A stretch of DNA of 64,000 nucleotides from assembly GCF_001500125.1 (NCBI RefSeq), contig NZ_LQIV01000012.1, positions 124,001 to 188,000 of the forward strand. The letters are read 5' to 3'. This DNA is from Mycobacterium sp. IS-1742. Lineage in GTDB: Bacteria > Actinomycetota > Actinomycetes > Mycobacteriales > Mycobacteriaceae. Both the position numbers and the translations under genes were made by a program. A model generated the notes under the pieces. That model saw only the letters and a list, made by a program, of their open reading frames with translations, was not told the origin of the DNA and searched no databases. Positions within the stretch are counted from its first letter, which is position 1. Each line of letters begins with the position of its first letter. Shown piece by piece: positions 43,209 through 52,425 of the stretch.

Positions 43209-43427
43209 ATGGCGGCGCACGAGGTTCCGATCACGGACGACACGATCCGTCTCGGGCAGTTCCTCAAACTGGCCTCGCTGATCGACAGCGGCGCCGACGC
43301 CAAATCCGTGATCGCCGACGGGCAGGTGAGCGTCAACGGTGAGGTGGAGGTGCGCCGTGGCCGTCAACTACGTCCCGGTGACACCGTGACACTCGGCGTC
43401 GACTCCGCCCGGGTCATCCGTGGGTGA
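43209..43427 (+). CDS. S4-domain RNA-binding protein
   Basis: A 72-residue stand-alone S4 domain: [50 protein letters not shown], the alpha-L RNA-binding motif seen in YbcJ/RlbA-type proteins. It probably binds structured RNA, perhaps ribosomal. No other domain is present. It is divergent from dinX with 33 bases between, and its last 14 bases overlap the convergent HxlR gene. Confidence 0.88.
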   Translation: MAAHEVPITDDTIRLGQFLKLASLIDSGADAKSVIADGQVSVNGEVEVRRGRQLRPGDTVTLGVDSARVIRG

Positions 43428-44352
43428 GTAGCCGCTGCCCGTCGGGCGGCAGGATCCGGACGGTGTCGGCGGCCAGTGTCTGCTCGCACTGATCGCAGGC
43501 CAACTCGGGGACGAACCGCTGCCCGCACGCGGTGTGGGTGAGCATCAGCGCGGGCCCCTCGGGTGCGCCGAACCACTCCTCGGCCCAACGGATGGCCGAT
43601 GCGACGACGGGGAAGAACGCCCGGCCCTTCGGGGTGAGGTGGTACTCGGACCAGTCCGACCGCTGCGGGTGCGCGGCCGCCTGCAGCACCCCGATGCCGC
43701 AGAACACCCGCAGGTGCTCGGCCACCAGCGCGCCCGGAGCGCCCAGGCGGCGCTGGAAGTCGCCGAACCGCCGCGTTCCCAGGAACGCCGCACCGATGAT
43801 CGCCGACGCCCAGCGGTTGCCGAAGATCGCCATCGTCTCCGGGAACAGCCCGGCCTGCGCCGTGGCGTCGCGGGCGCGCCGACGCGTCGCGGCGCGCGGC
43901 ACGGACCGCTGCCAACCCCCGCTGGGGCCCCACCGTCCGTCGAGATCGGTCGCGTCGACGACGCGGCGGCAGGTGGCGCACCGCAGCACCGGGGAGAACT
44001 CGCGCCCGCAGTCCTGATGCCCCATCGCCGGCAGCGAATCGACGTGGTCGTCGACCCAGGTGCGCTCCCAGTGCCAGATCGACACCAGCAGCGGCCACAG
44101 CGCGCGACAGCGCTCGGTGGGCAGGTATCCGGCCCGCAGCGGCTGCTCCTGGTAGACCTGCCGGTCCAGCAACCCGTCGCGCACCAGTGACCGGAGCCGG
44201 TTGGTCAGCACGGCCGCGGAGATCGGCAGCGCGGTGTAGTCGGTGAATCGCCTTGCGCCGAGCAGCGTTTCGCGGACGATGAGCAGTGTCCACTCGTCGC
44301 CGAGCAGACCGAGCATCCGGCCTATCGCGTTGACGTCCCGATCATCGGTCAC
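43414..44352 (-). CDS. tandem HxlR-type regulator with two cysteine motifs
   Basis: A 312-residue protein made of two similar halves. Each has a winged-helix HxlR domain (first: AIGRMLGLLGDEWTLLIVRETLLGARRFTDY; second: ETMAIFGNRWASAIIGAAFLGTRRFGDFQRRLG) followed by a small motif H-x2-C-x9-C-x2-C: H112, C115, C125, C128 and H273, C276, C286, C289. Spacing is identical and the units are 161 residues apart. It may bind palindromic DNA as a covalent dimer. GTG at 44352 overlaps the oxygenase stop, so regulator and enzyme are translated together; the 45856-45876 palindrome is its likely operator. Confidence 0.88.
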   Translation of the reverse strand: MTDDRDVNAIGRMLGLLGDEWTLLIVRETLLGARRFTDYTALPISAAVLTNRLRSLVRDGLLDRQVYQEQPLRAGYLPTERCRALWPLLVSIWHWERTWVDDHVDSLPAMGHQDCGREFSPVLRCATCRRVVDATDLDGRWGPSGGWQRSVPRAATRRRARDATAQAGLFPETMAIFGNRWASAIIGAAFLGTRRFGDFQRRLGAPGALVAEHLRVFCGIGVLQAAAHPQRSDWSEYHLTPKGRAFFPVVASAIRWAEEWFGAPEGPALMLTHTACGQRFVPELACDQCEQTLAADTVRILPPDGQRLLTHG

Positions 44353-45839
44353 CGCGGGCCGTGCCAGCGCCGCAACTCGTCCCCGGACACCCAGGTCGAA
44401 TGTGTTCCGCTGCAGATCCGTTCGGGAAGACGCAGGGTGCACACGGGGCCGTCGGTGAGCCGCGCGGCGTCGAAGACCAGGCAGTACGAGGCGTCGTCGT
44501 TCATGTCGGTGGTGAGGGTGACCAGGTAGCCGTCGTCCTCGGTGGCGGCGTTCGGACGCGGCGCCATCGCGGTCTCGCTGCCGAAGACGCCGTCGCCGAA
44601 CGTCATCCGTTCCTCGGTTCCGTCGCGCAGATCGTGTTTGACCAGACCGTCGAACAGGAACCAGCCCGGTTTGCCGGTGGCGGCGTAGACGTAGCGGTAG
44701 GGGCGGGTCTGGAAGTCGCCGTTTATCATGCCGAACTCGGTGAGACGGTCGGACAGCCGCTCCTCGGTGGCCGCGCCCGTGGCCAGGTTGAACCGCCAGC
44801 GGTGCAGGTGGGATTCGAATCCGTCAAGGGCGAGGTAGCGGAACGCCGCGTCCTCCAACGACTTCGCACCCTTGGTCGACGGCGACGGGTTGTCCTGGAA
44901 GAACCCGTCGAGCACGATCTCGTCACCGTCCTCGAAGGCGTTGACGAAATGCAGGGTGTACGTCGGATCGGTCTCGAACCATCGCACCTGGGACTGGTCA
45001 CCCCGGCGGGGCAACACGGCGAACCGGCTCGGCATGTCGCGGTGGAAGACCGGCGCGTGGATGTCCTTCGCGAGCAGCGACGGCTCCCAGAACAACGGGA
45101 AGTCGTTGAGGATCACGTAGTTCTCGGTGAACGCCATGTCGTGCGGCATGCGCGGCCCCGGCAACGGGACGTCGGTGTGGTGCACCAGGTTCGCGTCCTT
45201 GTCGACCACCCCGTAGCGCAGATGGGGCGCCTCCTTGCTGTAGCTGAAGAACAGCAGTTCGCCAGTGACCGGATCGACCTTGGGGTGCGCGGACACACCC
45301 CATGCGGGGAAGTCGCCGTGCCAGGTCTCCTTACCGACCGTGTCGGCGGTGTAGGGATCGATCCGATAGAGGTCGCCGCACATGTAGAAGCTGGTGAGCG
45401 CGGTGCCGCGGTGGACGACGACGTCGGTGCTCGACGCGTCCTTCATCCGCGTGCGCGCGCCCCAACCGTCGGTGCGCCTGGCCGCCGACGGCATCTCGAT
45501 GAACCCGGCCCACAGCGGGCCGCCCGCCTCGTTCTCGGCGAGAAAGCCCTCGGTGCGCACGAACCGGTTGCGGTAGGACGCCTGTCCACCGCCGAACTCG
45601 ACGATGTGGATCATGCCGTCGCCGTCGAACGGATGGTAGGCCGTCGCGGCCGGGTGCAGCGGGTTCTCGGTGTTGCGCAGGTACATGCCGTCGAGATCGG
45701 CGGGCACCTCCCCCGCGACCACGTCGAGGTCGTCGGCGCGCCATTCGGTGACCTGCGGGCGCCACGGCCCGGTGCGGTACGGGTGGTCGTCGTCGGCGGG
45801 CAGCGTGGATTCGAAGGTGTGCAGTCGCTCCACTCGCAT
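44349..45839 (-). CDS. carotenoid-cleavage-type dioxygenase (retinal pigment epithelial protein 65 family)
   Basis: A 496-residue seven-bladed propeller enzyme expected to hold Fe(II) by four histidines and cleave a C=C bond. Candidate ligands are in VSAHPKVDPVTGEL, PHDMAFTENYVILNDFPL, TLHFVNAFEDGDEIVLDGF and the C-terminal CSGTHSTWV. The start of the fold is GMYLRNTENPLHPAATAYHPFDGDGMIHIV. The substrate could be a carotenoid, apocarotenoid or stilbene. TTGACA at 45876-45871 and TAGTTT at 45852-45847 (minus strand, 18-base spacer) form a strong promoter, with the ATG 8 bases after the -10, so a leaderless mRNA is expected. M. tuberculosis has a similar pair, Rv0913c and Rv0914c. Confidence 0.9.
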   Translation of the reverse strand: MRVERLHTFESTLPADDDHPYRTGPWRPQVTEWRADDLDVVAGEVPADLDGMYLRNTENPLHPAATAYHPFDGDGMIHIVEFGGGQASYRNRFVRTEGFLAENEAGGPLWAGFIEMPSAARRTDGWGARTRMKDASSTDVVVHRGTALTSFYMCGDLYRIDPYTADTVGKETWHGDFPAWGVSAHPKVDPVTGELLFFSYSKEAPHLRYGVVDKDANLVHHTDVPLPGPRMPHDMAFTENYVILNDFPLFWEPSLLAKDIHAPVFHRDMPSRFAVLPRRGDQSQVRWFETDPTYTLHFVNAFEDGDEIVLDGFFQDNPSPSTKGAKSLEDAAFRYLALDGFESHLHRWRFNLATGAATEERLSDRLTEFGMINGDFQTRPYRYVYAATGKPGWFLFDGLVKHDLRDGTEERMTFGDGVFGSETAMAPRPNAATEDDGYLVTLTTDMNDDASYCLVFDAARLTDGPVCTLRLPERICSGTHSTWVSGDELRRWHGPR

Positions 45840-45855
45840 GCGGCGAAAACTACAG

Positions 45856-45876
45856 TTGACAGAGTGACTCTGTCAA
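45856..45876. promoter_or_regulatory. 21-base palindrome between oxygenase and thiolase genes
   Basis: A near-perfect palindrome with 10-base arms TTGACAGAGT and ACTCTGTCAA around one G. It contains a consensus -35 (TTGACA) on both strands. It covers the -35 of the oxygenase promoter and lies just downstream of a candidate thiolase -10 (TACAGT, 45851-45856), so one bound regulator would close both genes. The tandem HxlR protein is the obvious candidate. Confidence 0.8.
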
Positions 45877-45883
45877 TTGAACT

Positions 45884-47110
45884 ATGAGCGTCATGCAGGA
45901 CATCTGGATCCTCGGCGCCTACCAGAGCGATTTCGCCCGCAACCTCACCCGTGAGGGCCGCGATTTCGCCGCGCTGACCGCCGAGGTCGTCGAGTGCACG
46001 CTGACCTCCGCGCGGATGCCCGCCGGCGCCGTCGAGGTCGTCCACGTCGGCAACGCCTTCGGTGAACTGTTCGCCGCGCAGGGCCATCTCGGGGCGATGC
46101 CCGCGACCGTCGAACCGGAACTGTGGGGGGTGCCCGCCACCCGCCACGAGGCGGCGTGCGCATCCGGCAGTGTCGCGACCCTCGCCGCGATCGCCGACCT
46201 GCGCTCCCGCGCCTACGACGTGGCACTGGTCGCCGGTGTGGAGTTGGAGAAGACCGTCCCGGGTCCGGTCGGCGCGGCGCACCTGGCCGCCGCCGCGTGG
46301 GCCGGCCACGAGGGCGCAGATACGAAAAACATCTGGGCGCAGACCTTTTCGACGATCGCCGACGAGTACGACCGGCGCTACGGGCTCGACGAGGCGCATC
46401 TGCGGGCCATTGCCGAACTGAACTACGGCAACGCCCGTCGCAACCCCAACGCCCAGACCCGCGACTGGTCGGTCCCGCATCTCGCCGAGGCCGACGACGA
46501 GCGCAACCCGGCGGTGGAGGGCCGGCTGCGGCGGTACGACTGCAGCCAGCTCACCGACGGCGGCGCGGGCCTGGTCCTGGTCACCGACGACTACCTGCGC
46601 GCCCACCCGGACGCGAGACCGCTGGCGCGCATCGAGGGCTGGGGACACCGCACCGTCGGGCTCGGGCTGGCGCAGAAACTCGGGCGGGGCCCGGAGTCAC
46701 CGTACGTACTCCCCCATGTGCGGGACGCGGTGCAGGACGCGTTCGGCAGGGCCGGTGTCGCGCTCGAGGCCGTGGACGGCTTCGAGGTGCACGACTGCTT
46801 CACGCCCAGCGAGTACCTCGCGATCGACCACATCGGGCTGACCGGGCCCGGCGCATCCTGGCAGGCCGTCGAGGGCGGGGACATCGCCATCGGCGGACGG
46901 GTGCCGATCAACCCCGGCGGCGGGCTCATCGGCGGCGGCCACCCCGTCGGCGCCACCGGCGTCCGGATGCTCGTCGACGCGGCCAAGCAGGTCAGCGGCA
47001 CCGCAGGCGACTACCAGGTCGACGGTGCCGCCCGCTTCGGCACCCTCAACATCGGCGGCAGCACCGCCACCACGGTCAGCTTCGTCGTGGGGGCGGCGCC
47101 GCGCCGCTGA
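45884..47110 (+). CDS. thiolase-family acyltransferase (SCP-x/acetyl-CoA acetyltransferase type)
   Basis: A 408-residue thiolase-like protein. The nucleophile Cys92 is in HEAACASGSVATLAAI; VDGFEVHDCFTPSEYLAIDHIG near 300 replaces the usual second-domain NEAF-type motif, as in SCP-x thiolases; INPGGGLIGGGHPVGATGVRML near 345-365 holds the catalytic His. It may cleave a 3-ketoacyl-CoA made after the divergent oxygenase acts, or be a separate lipid enzyme. The ATG at 45884 is 8 bases from the palindrome, so it should be co-regulated with the oxygenase. It ends at the convergent ileS stop. Confidence 0.9.
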   Translation: MSVMQDIWILGAYQSDFARNLTREGRDFAALTAEVVECTLTSARMPAGAVEVVHVGNAFGELFAAQGHLGAMPATVEPELWGVPATRHEAACASGSVATLAAIADLRSRAYDVALVAGVELEKTVPGPVGAAHLAAAAWAGHEGADTKNIWAQTFSTIADEYDRRYGLDEAHLRAIAELNYGNARRNPNAQTRDWSVPHLAEADDERNPAVEGRLRRYDCSQLTDGGAGLVLVTDDYLRAHPDARPLARIEGWGHRTVGLGLAQKLGRGPESPYVLPHVRDAVQDAFGRAGVALEAVDGFEVHDCFTPSEYLAIDHIGLTGPGASWQAVEGGDIAIGGRVPINPGGGLIGGGHPVGATGVRMLVDAAKQVSGTAGDYQVDGAARFGTLNIGGSTATTVSFVVGAAPRR

Positions 47111-50100
47111 TCACGCCTTGGCGATCGCGACCCGCACCCCGTCCCCGATCTCGGCCCCGTCGGCCGGCTCGCCGAACTCGAACGCGGTCGCGAGGATCTC
47201 ACCGGCGATCAGGTCACGGTGCGCGTGTGCCCACTCCTCGTGGGTCTGCGGCACCGACATCACCACGCTGATTCGGTCCGAGACGTCCAGGCCGCTGGAC
47301 TTGCGCAGTTCCTGCAGTTCCCGGATCCGGTCCTTGGCCCAGCCTTCGGCCTCGAGTTCCGGCGTGACCGTGCCGTCGAGCACCACCAGCACGGCGCCGT
47401 CGGGCAGAGCGGCAGTGAACTCGGGGTCGGCGGCGACGAGCTTCGACGAGTACTCCGCGGGCTGGAGCACCGCGGGCCCGGCGGTCAGCGTGCCGTCCGG
47501 GTTGACGACCCCCTCGCCCGCCTTGACCGCCTTGATCGCCGCCTGCACGTCCTTGCCCAACCGAGGACCGGCCACGCGGGCGTTCACCGTGAGCTCGAAC
47601 CGGCCGTAGGTGTCGATGTCGTCGGTGAGGTCGACCGTCTTCACGTTGAGCTCGTCGGCGATCAGGTCGGCGAACGGTTCGAGCTGCGCCGGATCATCTA
47701 CCGCGACAGTGAGTTTCGGCAGCGGAAGCCGAACCCGGAGCTTCTTCGCCTTCCGCAGCGAGGAGGCGGTCGAGCACACCGACCGGACCTGGTCCATCGC
47801 GGCGACCAGCGCCGGGTCCTTCGGCAGCTCGTCGGCCGAGGGCCAGTCGGTCAGGTGCACGGAGCGCTCCCCGGTGATCCCGCGCCAGATCACCTCGGTG
47901 ATCAGCGGCAGCAGTGGCGCCGCCAGCCGCCCCGTCACCTCGAGCACGGTGTGCAACGTGTCGATCGCGTCGCGATCCTCCTCCCAGAACCGCGAACGTG
48001 ACCGGCGCACATACCAGTTCGTCAGCGCCTCGGTGAACTGCCGCAGCTGATCGCACGCCCCCGAGATGTCACAGACGTCCAGCGACTCGGTCAGGTCATC
48101 GCGCAGCTGCGCCAGCTTGGCCAGGATGTACCGGTCGAGCACGTGCGAGGAGTCGGTGCGCCAGGTGCCCTTCTGCGGCGCGTAGAGCGCCAGGAACGTA
48201 TAGGCGTTCCACAGCGGCAGCAACACCTGCCGCACGCCCTCGCGGATGCCCTGTTCGGTGACGATCAGGTTGCCGCCGCGCAGGATCGGCGAGGCCATCA
48301 GGAACCAGCGCATCGCGTCCGAACCGTCGCGGTCGAACACCTCGGTGACGTCGGGATAGTTTCGCAGCGACTTGCTCATCTTCTGGCCGTCGTTGCCGAG
48401 CACGATCCCGTGGGACACACACGTCTTGAAGGCGGGCCGGTCGAACAGCGCGGTCGCCAGCACGTGCAGGGTGTAGAACCAGCCGCGCGTCTGGCCGATG
48501 TACTCGACGATGAAGTCGCCCGGGAAGTGCGGCTCTTCGCCACCCGACCCGTCGAACCAGTCGGCGTTCTCGAACGGATAGTGAACCTGGGCGTACGGCA
48601 TCGATCCGGAGTCGAACCACACGTCGAGGACGTCCTCGATACGCCGCATCGTCGACTTGCCCGTCGGGTCATCGGGATTGGGCCGGGTGAGTTCGTCGAT
48701 GTAGGGGCGGTGCAGGTTGGTGGGCCGCACCCCGAAATCGCGTTCGAGTTCGTCGAGGCTGCCGTACACGTCGATCCTCGGGTACTGCGGGTCGTCGGAC
48801 ATCCACACCGGAATCGGTGTGCCCCAGTAGCGGTTTCGCGAGATCGACCAGTCTCGTGCGCCCTGCAGCCACTTGCCGAACTGACCGTCCTTGACGTGTT
48901 CGGGGTACCAGGTGATCTCCTGGTTGAGTTCGACCATGCGGTCCCGGAACTCGGTGACCTTGATGAACCAGGACGACACCGCCCGGTAGATCAGCGGATT
49001 GCGGCAGCGCCAGCAGTGCGGATAGGAGTGTTCGTAGGTCTCGTGCCGCACCAGCACCGCACCGTTGTCGCCGGCCGACCCGGTGCCGTTCTTGAGGTCG
49101 CGGATGATCTGCGGGTTGGCGTCGAAGACATGTTGGCCCCGGTAGTCCGGCACGCTCGCGTCGAACCTGCCCTTGGAGTCGACCGGGGTGACGGGCGTGA
49201 TGCCGACGGTGTCGGTGGTCGCCTTGTCGTCCTCGCCGTACGCAGGCGCCATGTGGACGATGCCGGTGCCGTCCTCGGTGGTGACGAAATCACCGCGCAG
49301 CACCTGCCACGCGTTGTGCGCCTCGGGCTTTGCGGTGAAGTACGGGAACGGCGGCAGGTAGCGGGTGCCGAGCAGTTCACCGCCGGTGACGGTGGCCAGC
49401 ACCTCGGGCTCTTCGCCGAGTTCGCGGGCGTAGGCGGCCAGCCGGGCCTCGGCCAGCACGTAACGCCGCCCCTCCCCGGCCGCGACCTGCACGTAGGTCA
49501 CATCGGGGTGGACCGCGACGGCCTGGTTCGACGGCAGCGTCCACGGCGTCGTCGTCCACACCAGCAGGTGCGATCCGGCCAGCGGGCCGTCGACCACGCG
49601 CAGGCCGACGGTGATCGCCGGGTCCTGCCTGCTCTGGTAGACGTCGTCGTCCATCCGCAATTCGTGGCTGGACAGCGGCGTCTCGTCGTTCCAGCAGTAC
49701 GGGAGCACCCGCACCCCCTGGTAGGCCAGTCCCTTGTCCCACAGTTGTCTGAACGCCCAGATCACCGACTCCATGAAGCCGAGATCCAGCGTCTTGTAGT
49801 CGTTGTCGAAGTCGACCCACCGGGCCTGGCGGGTGACGTAGCTGCGCCACTCGTCGGTGTACTTGAGCACCGAGGCGCGGCACGCGTCGTTGAATTTCTC
49901 GATGCCCATCGCGTCGATGTCGGCTTTGTCGGTGATGCCGAGTTGGCGCTGCACCTCGAGTTCGGCGGGCAGGCCGTGAGTGTCCCAGCCGAAGCGGCGC
50001 TCCACCTTGTAGCCGCGCATGGTGCGGTAGCGCGGAACGATGTCCTTGACGTAGCCGGTCAGCAGGTGGCCGTAGTGCGGGAGCCCGTTCGCGAAGGGCG

Positions 50101-50248
50101 GCCCGTCGTAGAAGACGTACTCGGGGGCCCCGCCGCGACCGGCGATGCTGGCGCGGAAGGTGTCGTCGCTGTCCCAGTAACCCAGGACGTCGGCTTCCAG
50201 CTCGGGGAAGTTCGGCGCTCCACTGGCCGGTTTGGGGTAGGCGGTCAC
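47111..50248 (-). CDS. ileS: isoleucyl-tRNA synthetase
   Basis: A 1045-residue class I synthetase. The HIGH motif appears as [19 protein letters not shown], the KMSKS loop as [16 protein letters not shown], and the CP1 editing domain includes [16 protein letters not shown]. The length and C-terminal region fit the eukaryote-like IleS type that is usual in mycobacteria and tends to be mupirocin-resistant. I chose GTG 50248, which has GGAGA 8 bases upstream; the frame continues to an ATG at 50296, but that lies inside the T-box leader. Expression should be controlled by the T-box. Confidence 0.96.
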   Translation of the reverse strand: MTAYPKPASGAPNFPELEADVLGYWDSDDTFRASIAGRGGAPEYVFYDGPPFANGLPHYGHLLTGYVKDIVPRYRTMRGYKVERRFGWDTHGLPAELEVQRQLGITDKADIDAMGIEKFNDACRASVLKYTDEWRSYVTRQARWVDFDNDYKTLDLGFMESVIWAFRQLWDKGLAYQGVRVLPYCWNDETPLSSHELRMDDDVYQSRQDPAITVGLRVVDGPLAGSHLLVWTTTPWTLPSNQAVAVHPDVTYVQVAAGEGRRYVLAEARLAAYARELGEEPEVLATVTGGELLGTRYLPPFPYFTAKPEAHNAWQVLRGDFVTTEDGTGIVHMAPAYGEDDKATTDTVGITPVTPVDSKGRFDASVPDYRGQHVFDANPQIIRDLKNGTGSAGDNGAVLVRHETYEHSYPHCWRCRNPLIYRAVSSWFIKVTEFRDRMVELNQEITWYPEHVKDGQFGKWLQGARDWSISRNRYWGTPIPVWMSDDPQYPRIDVYGSLDELERDFGVRPTNLHRPYIDELTRPNPDDPTGKSTMRRIEDVLDVWFDSGSMPYAQVHYPFENADWFDGSGGEEPHFPGDFIVEYIGQTRGWFYTLHVLATALFDRPAFKTCVSHGIVLGNDGQKMSKSLRNYPDVTEVFDRDGSDAMRWFLMASPILRGGNLIVTEQGIREGVRQVLLPLWNAYTFLALYAPQKGTWRTDSSHVLDRYILAKLAQLRDDLTESLDVCDISGACDQLRQFTEALTNWYVRRSRSRFWEEDRDAIDTLHTVLEVTGRLAAPLLPLITEVIWRGITGERSVHLTDWPSADELPKDPALVAAMDQVRSVCSTASSLRKAKKLRVRLPLPKLTVAVDDPAQLEPFADLIADELNVKTVDLTDDIDTYGRFELTVNARVAGPRLGKDVQAAIKAVKAGEGVVNPDGTLTAGPAVLQPAEYSSKLVAADPEFTAALPDGAVLVVLDGTVTPELEAEGWAKDRIRELQELRKSSGLDVSDRISVVMSVPQTHEEWAHAHRDLIAGEILATAFEFGEPADGAEIGDGVRVAIAKA

Positions 50249-50482
50249 TCGCGATGTCTCCTGTGCCTGATTGCGGCCTCCGGCCTCGGAAGCCACGGAC
50301 GATCCGGCACGGGGACGACGTCACGCCGTTGCGCGAGCGCCGCGGTACCACCCCGCTTGCGCACTCCGGTGTGCGCCGCTTGATTGAGGCTGTGACGGGC
50401 CCACCCGTCCGGGTCTACTGGGCCACGCGAGGTGACCGTTCTTCCGGAGGCTCCCCGGTGATGGCCGGATCAGTGCCGCTGA
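50249..50482 (-). ncRNA. T-box riboswitch of ileS (isoleucine, actinobacterial translational type)
   Basis: The ileS leader carries T-box hallmarks on the minus strand. The T-box sequence TGGTACCGCGG is at 50350-50340, where TGGT (50350-50347) can pair with the ACCA end of uncharged tRNA. The block AUCACCGGGGAGCCUCCGGA at 50462-50443 has the isoleucine specifier AUC at 50462-50460 in a short stem I, as in ultrashort actinobacterial ileS T-boxes. The GGAGA ribosome site (50261-50257) is close to the end, consistent with control of translation. TAGAAT (50494-50489) is the probable -10, with the RNA start near 50482. Confidence 0.9.
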
Positions 50483-50498
50483 ACAGCGATTCTAGCGG

Positions 50499-51149
50499 CT
50501 ACGCCGACGGCATCGCTTCCGAGGTCAGCCCGATGAGCGCGAACGGAAACTGTTCCGCGAGCTCCTGCACGGTGGCGCGGTCGAACCGCTGGCTGTCGAA
50601 CCACCAGTCCACCTGCATCACACCGCGGTCGCGGTAGGCGCGAACCTCCAGGGCGTGGCCGAGCAGCGGCGGCTCGGTCCCGCGCGCCGGCGTGGTGCCG
50701 ATGTAGTGGAAGAAGATTTCCGCGGCGGGTTCGCGGTCGCCGAAGAAGCCGCCGAGACGGCCGGCGGGCACGTCGGTCAGCGCGTGGTGCGCCATGAGCA
50801 CCATCTCGGTCGCGTCGAGCTCTCCTTCACCGACGCAGTGCAGATCGACCAGCGCCGGTACCGAGCGGCCGTCGCGGACCACATCGACGGCGACGACGCC
50901 TTCGCCCATGGTGCGCGCGACGGTGCGGCCCAACGCCGCGAGCAGTAGTTCGTCGGCCGCCAGACCGAGCGCGAATGCGGCTCCGTCGAGTTCCAGGGTC
51001 AGCACCGTGTCGAGCGGCGCCGAGAGGCGGACCGGGTTGCCGGGACGCGCTCCCAGCGGTGCGTCGCGATCGGTGACACGCATGCGCAGGGCGGACGCCG
51101 CGACGTCCGCCGCGAGGTCGTGCGGTTTAGCCAGGTGGGGAGCAACCAT
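50499..51149 (-). CDS. stand-alone protein resembling the C-terminal lobe of an NRPS condensation domain
   Basis: A 216-residue protein starting MVAPHLAKPHDLAADVAASA. The pattern from LAADELLLAALGRTVARTMGEGVVAVDVVRDGR through AEIFFHYIGTTPARG to LEVRAYRDRGVMQVDWWFDSQRFDRATVQELAEQFPFALIGL resembles the second half of condensation/epimerisation domains. The first half with the true HHxxxDG motif is absent, so catalysis is doubtful; it may be a binding or partner protein. TAGCGT (51162-51157, minus strand) lies 8 bases before the ATG, suggesting a leaderless mRNA. Its stop sits next to the ileS promoter. The family call is tentative. Confidence 0.65.
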   Translation of the reverse strand: MVAPHLAKPHDLAADVAASALRMRVTDRDAPLGARPGNPVRLSAPLDTVLTLELDGAAFALGLAADELLLAALGRTVARTMGEGVVAVDVVRDGRSVPALVDLHCVGEGELDATEMVLMAHHALTDVPAGRLGGFFGDREPAAEIFFHYIGTTPARGTEPPLLGHALEVRAYRDRGVMQVDWWFDSQRFDRATVQELAEQFPFALIGLTSEAMPSA

Positions 51150-51285
51150 GGTGACCACGCTACGCGGTGTGTCCCAGAATTGGGAGACCACTGCCAAAAC
51201 TGTGACGGCCGTGTCAATAAGGGCAGAGCCATCCGATTGGCGGTTGCCACTGCCCAATGCCGGGAACACCGGTTATCGTGGATGG

Positions 51286-51645
51286 ATGCCACGCACTGAC
51301 GAGAACGGCAGACAGCTCAAAGCGTTGCTCGACTATCTGCTCGACGGCGACGTGGAGGCCAAGGCGATCTACGACGCGCTGGGCATCTCCAGCAGTACGT
51401 ATTACCGCAGGATCAAAGAGCACAATTATCCCGACGCTGAAGAGCTACGACGCGTCGCGGACCGGTTCGCGCTGAGCTACCCGGACCTCCAGATCCGGTT
51501 CGGCCTGATGAGCCGGCAGGAAGTGTGGCACTACGTCGAATCGGCGCCCTTCACCGTGACCACCGTTGCCGAGGCCGCTCCGACGACACGGCGCAGGCCC
51601 AAACTGTCGGAATTGTCGCCGCGTCCTGACGCTCCGCCGCTGTAG
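51286..51645 (+). CDS. helix-turn-helix DNA-binding protein
   Basis: A 119-residue protein beginning MPRTDENGRQLKALLDYLLDGDVEAKAIYDALGISSSTYYRRIKEHNYPDAEELRRVADRFALSYPDLQIRFGL. The KAIYDALGISSSTYYRRIKE stretch at about 26-45 is a helix-turn-helix, and the following helices resemble XRE proteins. The tail ends KLSELSPRPDAPPL, a low-complexity stretch. TATCGT (51274-51279) lies 7 bases before the ATG, so the mRNA is probably leaderless. It is followed 45 bases later by a membrane protein gene with an inverted repeat between, and is a good candidate regulator of it. Confidence 0.82.
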   Translation: MPRTDENGRQLKALLDYLLDGDVEAKAIYDALGISSSTYYRRIKEHNYPDAEELRRVADRFALSYPDLQIRFGLMSRQEVWHYVESAPFTVTTVAEAAPTTRRRPKLSELSPRPDAPPL

Positions 51646-51656
51646 GTCGTACAATT

Positions 51657-51675
51657 TGCTGAAAGTGATTCAGCA
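51657..51675. promoter_or_regulatory. inverted repeat in the leader of the 51691 gene
   Basis: TGCTGAA-AGTGA-TTCAGCA has perfect 7-base arms with a 5-base centre. It begins 2 bases after a TACAAT -10 (51650-51655), so it spans the predicted RNA start, the usual place for a repressor site; as RNA it could also form a small hairpin at the 5' end. The upstream HTH gene is the nearest candidate regulator. Confidence 0.6.
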
Positions 51676-51690
51676 CGAGAGCGACTCCCG

Positions 51691-52425
51691 ATGACACTCG
51701 CGGTACTCATTGCCATCACGGTTGGCTGCATGGCGTGGAGTCTGTGGATCCGCCGGGTGACCTGGAGTTGCCGCTGGGAAGTTGCCGCGACGCTGAACAT
51801 CGCGCTGCAGTTGGGCGCGGTCGTGCTGATGTCCCCGGTGGCGTCCGAGACCCTCGGCCACCTGCTCCACGACCTCACCGGCAAGTGGAACCTCGAGGAC
51901 TACATCGCCCACGACCTCTACATCGTGGCGGCCTCCGCAGTCGTCTACAACACGCTGGGCCGCCTGCAGGACGACCACGCCATGCAGACGTCGTTCAAGC
52001 GGTACGTCGAACTCCCGGCCACCTTGTGCATCCCCCTGCTGCTGGCCGCGTTCTCCGCGGGCAACGGCGCCGACGTCTACCGGGCGGACTTCTTCAAGAC
52101 ACCCACCGACTTCTGGCTCAGCGCGTACTGGCTGATGCTCTGCGGCATGTTGATCTACCTGCTCGGCTACGGCGCCCGGGCGTTGATGGTGCTGCGCAAG
52201 GACCCGAGGTCCCGGCGCATCGCCAACATCTACCTGATCGCGTCCGCGTTCGGCATCACCGCCTGCGCGATCCGCATCGCCACCGCCTACGTGCCCTGGC
52301 TGCAGGCCATCGAAGGCGGCACGCTGGTCTGGGTGTTCGCCTGTTGCTGCGGGGCCGGCTTTGCTCTCGCCTCCGCACACTCCTGGCGGATCAAGACGAA
52401 GTGGTTCACCGGCGCACGTCGCTGA
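51691..52425 (+). CDS. integral membrane protein of unknown function
   Basis: A 244-residue protein with about six membrane segments: 2-19, 30-51, 72-90, 108-124, 142-163 and 178-197, with a further hydrophobic, cysteine-rich stretch at 210-230 (LVWVFACCCGAGFALASAH). The N-terminus starts inside the first segment. A histidine in DYIAHDLYIVAASAVVY lies within a segment. I recognise no transporter signature. It is paired with the HTH gene just upstream. Own promoter TACAAT at 51650-51655. Function unknown. Confidence 0.78.
   Translation: MTLAVLIAITVGCMAWSLWIRRVTWSCRWEVAATLNIALQLGAVVLMSPVASETLGHLLHDLTGKWNLEDYIAHDLYIVAASAVVYNTLGRLQDDHAMQTSFKRYVELPATLCIPLLLAAFSAGNGADVYRADFFKTPTDFWLSAYWLMLCGMLIYLLGYGARALMVLRKDPRSRRIANIYLIASAFGITACAIRIATAYVPWLQAIEGGTLVWVFACCCGAGFALASAHSWRIKTKWFTGARR

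Noticed and set aside
50249..50296. An ATG at 50296 as the ileS start
   Set aside because: The 16 residues it adds lie in the T-box leader and do not match the family; GTG 50248 has a good ribosome site.
50700..50800. HHALTDV in the 50499 gene as the HHxxxDG catalytic motif of condensation domains
   Set aside because: It lacks the Gly and sits where the C-lobe normally has its HQxxPFE segment, so it is probably chance.
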